In this document: positions 57,760 to 64,000 of the stretch, piece by piece
Layout of the letters: each line of letters starts with the position of its first letter
Position numbering within the stretch: the first letter of the stretch is position 1
Assembly: GCF_017591425.1 (NCBI RefSeq)
Contig: NW_024466599.1
Coordinates: forward strand, 23,722,001 to 23,786,000
Direction: 5' to 3'
DNA from: Ochotona curzoniae
Taxonomy: Eukaryota > Chordata > Mammalia > Lagomorpha > Ochotonidae
DNA length: 64,000 bases
Made by a program: the position numbers and the translations under genes
The notes under the pieces: generated by a model
What the model was told of the DNA's origin: nothing
Database searches by the model: none
What the model saw: only the letters and a program-made list of their open reading frames with translations

Positions 57760-58738
57760 GCCTTTGGTTTTGTTGTGTGCTATTCCTCTTCTCTGTCAAG
57801 AGAACATCTTCAAGTATCCTTTGTAGGGCAGGTTTGGAAGAGGCAAATTCTTTTAACTGTTCTTTACTGTGGAAGAATTTTATTTCATTTTCAAAGACAA
57901 AAGAAAGCTTTGTTTGATATGTTATCTTAGGATGACAATTTTTTTTTCTTTTAGAATCTGGAATATGTCACTCCATTCTCTTCTTGCCTGTAGAGTTTCC
58001 TGTGAGAGATCTCCTGTGAGTTTAATTGGCATTCCTTTATATGTCAGTTGGTTTTTTTCATGTGCACATTTAAGGATCTTTTCCTTATGTTCAACTGAAG
58101 AGAGCTTGATGACCATGTGTCTTGGTGAAGATTGCTTTTGATCAGGCCTGTTGGGAGTTCTGTGCCCCTCCTGGATCTTGTTTCCCAATTCTTTCTCTAG
58201 ATTAAGGAAAATTTCCCTTATTATTTCATTAAGTACATTTTTAAACCAAGTTTTTCTTTCTGTACCTTCTGGGACTCCCATAACTCTTATATTAAGCCTC
58301 TTAATAGTGTCTTTTCATTTTTGAATACTTTTTTTTGGCCTGATCCAGCTCTGCTTCCAGCTTTTTGTTTACTTCCCCTGATGACAGGAAATATCTTCCA
58401 ATTCTGAGATTCTTTCTTCTGCTTGCTTCATCTATTTTGGAGACTCTCCATTGTACTTTTAATTTGCTCCACTGTGTTCTTCATTTCTGATATATCAGCC
58501 TTGATTGGCTTCATTGCTGCTATTGCTTGTGTAAAATATTCCTTAAATTCTTGAACTCTTGTATGTGTTTCTCATTGTTGATCAGAAGCTTTAAAATGAG
58601 TTTTCTGAATTCTGTGTCCCCCATTTCCTCAATGTCTTCCTCAGTGAACTCTGAGGTTGGCGTAGGGTTTTGCTCCTTTGCAGGGGAGTCTTCAGTAATA
58701 TTCATTGTGCCTTTGTCTCTTCTTTTGCTCTTGGTCAT
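57760..58738 (-). pseudogene. L1 ORF1 (RNA-binding protein), broken
   Basis: Starts M-T-K-S-K-R-R-D-K-G at 58738 and runs open to 58520 with an acidic, coiled-coil-like N-terminal region. The reading frame breaks between 58520 and 58281. An RRM/C-terminal part is open again at 58281-57922, with W-F-K-N-V-L, K-P/Q-R-T-P-N-R-like and L-Q-A-R-R-E-W landmarks of L1 ORF1p, then stops early. The intact protein is a trimeric RNA chaperone of the L1 RNP; this copy is dead. Confidence 0.85.
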
Positions 58739-59639
58739 TGTACTTCTGGTTAGCAGAGTCTTCTCCTTGGGGCAGGTTTCTAAGCTGTGTCACCCCCAGG
58801 TCTACAGTTCGATTTTCTTTATTGTGGTTGGTACACAACTCTTTGTTTGCAGCCACTTGTGCCACTCTCTCCAGTGAATTCCAGGTCTGGATTCTTATGT
58901 CAGATTTCTACCATGGTCTTCTCAGCCCCAGCTCCTGGCTTGCCACTTTCCACCTCCTGTGACACTGTGCTGAGGTTGCACTGTTGTCTCTGGAACCTTT
59001 CTCCCACTTCCGGTTGGGGCAGGTCCCAGGATTAGAGAGGCACCAGGTGTCCTACATAGCTAGGTTGTTGGTGGTGCTGATCTTGCTGGAACCTGTTGGA
59101 AGTTAGGTCTGGGTGCGACACGGACCTATATTCACCTGTATGATGCCACAGTTGGTAATATTTTCCTGTGGGACCAGTGCAATTCGCTGAACTCAGCCAT
59201 TTTTTGCAAGCTCAGCACATGTGCAGTTCACTGTTGTCCCCTGCAGTCCTAAAGCTTTTTCCACAGTGTACAAAATGGCACCTGATTTACCACTACTAGA
59301 GTTCTTGATCTCCTGACCATCAGGTCTGAGGGCTACCCGTACCTTCTTGGGTGGAACCTATAGAATGCCACATTGGTGCAGTTCATTGAGTCAGAAATGA
59401 GTTCACTTCCAGCTCAGCGTATGATCAGTCTTTTCCCTTGCCTCTCTCTTCTTATGTAAAATGGTGCCCAATTCGGCTCTAGGGGGAGCTGACTGGGCTG
59501 TGAAATCCACCCTGTTCCCACTATGTCTGTCTGGGATCTACTGCTGTGTCTCTGCTCCTGGTCAAATCAAACGGACCAGCAAGACAGGCAGTTCTTTGTC
59601 TCGGTTCACCTCTGGAGCTCCCGGTAAACGTTCCCTCCC

Positions 59640-59695
59640 ACCTGGTTGCTGGTGGAGTTCCGGCTGCTGGTGGAGTTCAGATTGTTGTTAGCTGA
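59640..59695 (-). repeat. Short tandem repeat in L1 5' UTR
   Basis: Two to three ~21-base units of 'ctgctggtggagttc(c/a)g' type lie head to tail within the 5' UTR. Confidence 0.8.
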
Positions 59696-60158
59696 ATGCC
59701 GCTGGAGTATCAGTCACTGCAACACCACACCATTGTGTCCGCTGCTTTCCTGTGTCTGTCAGTATCAGGTACCCCTCTGCTGTTGTTCTGTCCTTTCCTA
59801 TTTCTTGGAATGTGCTCTCTGCTTCACACATGCTAATATTTCTCCGTCCATTTAAACGTGTCCTTACCCTATTCTGCCATCTTGATTCTCTCTTGCAACT
59901 GGTATCTGAACCACATTATAGCATAACTCCTTTCCCTTACATTGTTTTTGTTTTTTACCCTCTATCCTCATTGTGTTTTTACTGTTATCAATCTATTACC
60001 TCCATTAGAAGCATTACCCTGAAATTTATTTGCATCATTCTGAAATTTCTTTTACTTATGAGTCTTCAGAATTTAGAGTGAAGAAAAAAATCACTCAGTA
60101 ATTATTTATAAAATGAATACATGAATGAATGTGCAATTTACATGATTTACTTTGTTAT

Positions 60159-60476
60159 TTTAAAAACAGATTTATTTTATTTTTCTTGGAAAGATAGCTC
60201 TACAGAGAGAAGGAGAGACAGAAAGTTACATCCACTGATTCACTCCCACAGTGACTGCAACAGTTGGAGCTAAGCTGATCTGAAGCCATAAGCCAGGAGT
60301 TTCAGGTCTCCCATGCAGATGCAGGATCTCAAGGCTTTGGGCCTTTCCTGCTTTCCCAGGTCACAAGGAGGGAGCAGGATGGAAGGGAAGTGGAGCAGCT
60401 GGGACAGGAACAGCTGCCTATGGGTTCCCAGCACTTGTGAAAAGAGATTAGCTAATTGAACCATTGCGCTGTGCCC
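60159..60476 (-). mobile_element. SINE, antisense, exact TSD
   Basis: Poly-T tail to 'ccattgcgctgtgccc'. The 10-base TSD actttgttat is exact at 60149-60158 and 60477-60486. Confidence 0.93.
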
Positions 60477-60584
60477 ACTTTGTTATCTTTGGTTTTGTAT
60501 TTGAGATCAAACTTATGGTATTTTAATTTAATTGTGTTCCTGCTTTGACATTGTAGTATGGAACTTCTTTGTGATCAATAGTCT

Positions 60585-60725
60585 GTCCTCAAGGATTCTT
60601 CTCTGGAGAGAATCTCCTATACCTATTCAAAGTGTGGTTCTGAAAATCAATAGTCACCTGGAAGCAGAACTGTTGAATTGGAATCGGCACCAGGTGCCAT
60701 GATAATTAAAATTTGAGAACCAGAA
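60585..60725 (-). mobile_element. MER5-like hAT relic, antisense
   Basis: 'tcaaagtgtggttctgaaaa', 'atagtcacctggaagcag' and 'tttgagaaccagaag' match the reversed MER5 order. Confidence 0.5.
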
Positions 60726-61169
60726 GATTTAAATTTAAATTGTGACTTTTAACCACACATGATTAAATGATCAATTATTGCTTCCATCTGCCTCCCAGCA
60801 GGGGAAAAAAAATGGAAAGAACGAAGGCTGCAATTGGGGATGAAATGGAGTTTCATAACATTCTTTAATTCTTTGTCCTTATGTTCTTCAAAATACCTCT
60901 AAAAGCACTCTTATTATTTCAAATCTTTGTGTTTCTAACATTTTATTTTTGTACTTTATTTCACTGCAGCAAGAGTACTGGACATGAGATCCACCGTAAC
61001 AGAATTTTATGTGTACAATGCATTAGTGTTGCTCACATACATAATGTTGTATAGCAGATTTCTAGATCTCATTCACATCTTGCCTAACTGAAACTTTATA
61101 CTTATTGATTAGTAACTACCCGTTTTCCTCTACTTCTAGCTCCTGGCAACCATGACTTTATGTAGTCAT
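60726..61169. other. Unassigned, probably ancient LINE flank
   Basis: 61080-61165 ('gcctaactgaaactttatac', 'ctcctggcaaccatgacttt') reads like the upstream part of the L1M 3' UTR that follows. The remainder is unrecognised. Confidence 0.35.
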
Positions 61170-61320
61170 TCTGACTGTTTCATGTAAATGGAATCATGCA
61201 ATATTTGTCTTTCAGTGCTTGGCTCATTTCACTTAGCACAATGTCCCCAAAATTAATCCATCTTATTGCATATTGTAGAATTTCTTTTTTGTTTTTTAAT
61301 TTTATATTTATTATGAAAAT
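61170..61320 (-). mobile_element. L1M-type 3' UTR, antisense
   Basis: 'catgtaaatggaatcatgca', 'ggctcatttcacttagcaca' and 'ccatcttattgcatattg' are the conserved reversed L1M words also present at 24175. Cut by the SINE at 61321. Confidence 0.75.
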
Positions 61321-61590
61321 ATGTGTCCCGGCTGCTCCACTTCCCATCCAGCTTCCTACTTGTGGCCTGGGAAAGCAGTAGAGGACAGTCCAAAGCCTTG
61401 GGACCTTGCATTGGCATGAGAGACCTTGAAGAAACTCCTGACTTCTGGATTTGGGTTGGTTCATTTCTGGCTGTCAATGGCCACTTGGGGAGTGAGCCAG
61501 CGGACACAAGGTCTTTTTCTCTGTATCTTCTTCTCTCTTTAAATCTGCCTTTCTGATAAAAATAAAACAAATCTTAAAAAAAATTGTTCA
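61321..61590 (+). mobile_element. SINE, sense, 5'-truncated
   Basis: Begins within the body at 'cccggctgctccacttccc' and ends 'ctgataaaaataaaacaaat'. The tRNA-like head is lacking. Confidence 0.88.
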
Positions 61591-61719
61591 AATTCAAGTG
61601 AACAGAAAAATTTTACATTTCTCCCTCTCTTATGTTCTTATTTTTGCAATTTATGTTTAATATTATTGTGTAGCTCTTAAGTATGTTTAGATAAAGCTAT
61701 TTCTAGCACTTCTAACTTT

Positions 61720-61840
61720 TTAACTTTTAAAACTTTTTTAATATAAAGGGAACAGATTTTACGCATTGTATAAATCCAATTTAAAAAGACAATCACATTT
61801 CCATTACTCCCCTGCTTCTCCAATGATCCTCCCCTAGACA
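61720..61840 (-). repeat. Second type of lagomorph retroposon tail
   Basis: 'aatataaagggaacagattt' and 'cgcattgtataaatcc', followed by pyrimidine-rich sequence, match 63515-63600 closely enough to be the same dispersed family. Likely an L1 3'-UTR subtype in antisense. Confidence 0.45.
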
Positions 61841-62362
61841 CCTGTCTTCAGTAGTATTTGCAGAGTTGTAAATTTTATTTACCCTATAATAACAGGCTTA
61901 ATTTGACACTAAACATAATATTCAGTGAGCAAAAAGTAAAAATAAAAAGCCTGATATTACCACTGGACTATAAACATAAGCTAAAAATAATGACCCTATA
62001 AGAAAGTGACTGTTTCACATCTATAGTTTTTCTATTTTTTTATTTTGCCTGCTACTTACTAGAGAAAGTATATAATGTTTATCTTTTTTGAGATTGACTT
62101 ATTAAATTTTATGCTAGAATTGTCATTTGTCCTCTAAAATTTAAATAATGTAATATTCTTTGCCCATGTATTCAGCTTTTTCTATGAATTTCACGCTTTC
62201 TTATGGTTTGTGTTGTTGTTTAGTTATATCAACTCACTTTAGAGTCTTTTAAAGACTAGTTGAGCAGCAATCAATCACTCTAGGTTTTTGTCATTAAAGT
62301 GTTTTTTTTTCTTTACTTTTGAAGGACAGTTTTGAAAGGTGTGATAAGTACATTTAATAATT
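61841..62362. other. Unassigned A+T-rich DNA
   Basis: No gene or element recognised. Confidence 0.4.
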
Positions 62363-62685
62363 TTTTAAAAAAATTTTATTTGCAATGAAGATTTATAAAG
62401 AGAAATAGAGATAGAGAAATATCTTCCATCTGTGAGTTCACTCCCTAAATGACTATTATGAATGGAGTTGAGCTGATTTGAATCTGGGAACAAGGGGCAT
62501 CCTTCCAGTTTTCATCATGAGTGAAGGGGCCCAAGGCTTTGGGCCATCCTCTGCTGCTTTCCTGAGTTTGTCAGCCAGGGTGTTGGATGGGAGGTGAAGC
62601 AGCAAGGACAAGAACTGGTGCCCATATGGGATGCCGGCACTTACAGTGAAAGTATTAGCTTGTTGAGCCATGGCACTGACCCCAG
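62363..62685 (-). mobile_element. Old SINE, antisense
   Basis: 'attttatttgcaatgaagat' through 'ccatcctctgctgctttcc' to 'agccatggcactgacccc'. Confidence 0.85.
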
Positions 62686-62696
62686 ATATATATGTA

Positions 62697-62995
62697 TGTA
62701 TTTAAAAGGTTTATTTATTTATTTTCCTTGGAAATGCAGATCGCATTTACAGAGAGAAGATAAGACAGTGAAAGAGATCTTCTACCATTGGTTCACTTTG
62801 CAGTAGGTGGCAATGGCAGGAGCTGAGCCAGTCTGAAGCCAGGAGCCAGGCCCTTCTTCCCAGTTTTCCACATAGATATGCGACCCAAGGACATGGGCTA
62901 TCCTCTGCTGCCTACCTAGGCCATTAGCAACAGTGGGCTGGATGGAAAGTGGAGCAGATGGGACAACAACCAGTTCCTATATGGGATGCTAGATG
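62697..62995 (-). mobile_element. SINE, antisense, head missing
   Basis: 'aaaggtttatttatttattt' to 'cctatatgggatgctagatg'. The first ~40 bases of the SINE (right end) are absent. It sits 10 bases from the preceding SINE. Confidence 0.85.
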
Positions 62996-63059
62996 TTTTT
63001 TTTCAACACTATGAATACACATTTTGTTTCCTTTTCTTTCAAAATTCAAGGTGAAAAAA

Positions 63060-64000
63060 ATCTGCCAATAGTTTTAGAGCTTTCCTATTATATGATAAAA
63101 CACTTTCCTATTGTTAATTGAAAAATGTTTTCATTGTCCTTGATGTTTGACATATTGATTGTACCATATCTTGGTGTACATTTTTTGTTTGTTTTTGGTG
63201 CCTTTTGGGTTTCTTGGATCTAGATTTCAATTTTCTTTCAGAAGTATTTGGCCATTATTTCTCTGAATGAACATTTGTTCTGTCTCAATTCTTGAACTCC
63301 TGTCATATGCATGTTGGTCTACATGACTCAGTTTTGTAAATTCCTTAAGCTTTCTTCACCAGTTTTTAAATTTAAGTTCTAATTTTGCATGATATAATCT
63401 GATTTTGAATCTCTCTAGTGAGATAATCAGTTCAATTATCATGTTGCTCAACTGCATGATTTCTGGTAGGCACTTTTAGATGTATGTTTATCTCTTTATT
63501 TTCATTTATATAAAGGGAACAAATTTCGTGTATTTCATAATGCTATCCTCCTTACCTTCCTCTCTCCCATCCTCTCTTCCTTACTTTGAATTCTTTGTCA
63601 GATATATACCTTCCTTTGCATCACTGTCTGCAGATTTATTTTGTCCTTTCCTTGGGAGCATCTGTCTGACGACTCATTTTCTTGGACACTCTGTGTTGAT
63701 GTCTGTGTATTGGACAACATAATCATCTCTACCAGTTTTCACAGACTGCCTGGAAGGGGAGAAGGTTCCCATCGGTCAGCCTGTTCAGAGATTATGGATG
63801 CTTCTCTAAATTTTTTTCAGTCCTCAGGGATAAGCAGGCAGCTGTTGTTTTCGTCTGCTTTCTCTGTGTTCTGATCAGGGAGAGAATCAATGACACTTTT
63901 TGGTCTGAACAATCTCAACTTTATTCTAGACTCTATTAAACCCTCTAGGGCTTGAAGGATGACAACACAGATGCCAGTTTTGGCACAGTCCCCAAGAAAT
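63060..64000 (-). mobile_element. L1M/HAL1-like LINE, antisense, runs off the end
   Basis: Reversed landmarks: 'ttgattgtaccatatcttgg', 'ttgggtttcttggatctag', 'ggccattatttctctgaatg', 'cttgaactcctgtcatatgc', then 'gcagatttattttgtccttt' and 'agttttcacagactgcctgg'. It covers a region similar to the element at 33715. Interrupted by a tail insertion at about 63485. Confidence 0.65.
63485..63600 (-). repeat. Retroposon tail inserted in L1M
   Basis: 'tatataaagggaacaaattt' and 'gtgtatttcataatgc', followed by CCTTCCTCTCTCCC-type sequence; the same family as 61720. Confidence 0.45.

Larger units (their letters stand above)
57535..59895 (-). mobile_element. 5' part of a lagomorph L1 (5' UTR, ORF1, start of ORF2)
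   Basis: On the minus strand the element starts at about 59895 with 'gagaatcaagatggcagaat', the typical L1 5' end. A ~1.15 kb GC-richer 5' UTR runs to 58740, followed by ORF1, a spacer and an ORF2 start (ATG at 57693-57691). ORF2 is recognisable for only about 50 codons before the match stops near 57535. The 5' end is intact but over 4 kb of the 3' part is absent, the reverse of ordinary 5' truncation. Confidence 0.88.

Noticed and set aside
57922..58281. Host gene encoding a 119-residue protein
   Set aside because: It is the C-terminal part of L1 ORF1p in the antisense LINE.
1..64000. CRISPR array, operon, phage or plasmid system
   Set aside because: No spaced direct repeats, ribosome-binding sites or co-directional gene runs; the repeat content is that of a mammalian nuclear genome.

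Overview
This window reads as nuclear DNA of a lagomorph, most likely a pika (Ochotona). The evidence is some forty copies of tRNA-derived C-type SINEs. An older set has the lagomorph-wide head (ggccggcattgtggtgtagc, best at 14132). A younger set, called 'young' below, has the head gggcccggcgcggtggcg and a tail with aataaaataaataaatctt (best at 16035 and 30014). The species call rests on my memory of how pika copies differ from rabbit copies. No bacterial, viral or organellar organisation is present.

No intact protein-coding gene can be supported. Positions 1-560 are a CpG-rich promoter with four NRF-1-like palindromes. A strong minus-strand splice donor lies nearby, so a gene may start here and run leftwards out of the window; a plus-strand or divergent transcript is also possible. 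The other ~63 kb looks like intron or intergenic DNA. Every longer open frame I examined is repeat-derived or has no recognisable family.

Layout. 1-0.6 kb: CpG promoter. 1-9.8 kb: SINEs, an MLT1-like LTR, MER5A, and a stack of two SINEs inside an older SINE (7.15-8.19 kb). 10-16 kb: SINEs, a tetranucleotide repeat, an L1 tail and a U2 snRNA fragment. 16-25 kb: one very young SINE, an L1 ORF2 fragment, L2, a second MaLR-type LTR, and a candidate solo LTR carrying a 60-bp L1 tail insertion. 28-29.6 kb: possible decayed retrovirus-like sequence on the minus strand. 30-36 kb: SINE cluster, L1 tail, long antisense L1M/HAL1-like element and a processed RPL27 pseudogene. 36-55 kb: SINEs, MIR, DNA-transposon relics, a 106-bp tandem duplication and a GC-rich retroposon-like block. 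55.2-56.6 kb: non-repeat-like DNA, perhaps a minus-strand 3' UTR or processed pseudogene. 56.7-59.9 kb: a lagomorph L1 on the minus strand with its 5' UTR, ORF1 and start of ORF2, joined to a scrambled L1-derived tandem block. 60-64 kb: more SINEs and an antisense L1M running off the right end.

There are no cooperating genes to describe, and I found no new biological system. The most informative observations are the promoter, the RPL27 and U2 retrocopies, the insertion-order records given by nested elements and target-site duplications (TSDs), and the unexplained segment at 55.2-56.6 kb. Repeat family names come from recognition by eye; boundaries are generally good to about 10-30 bases.
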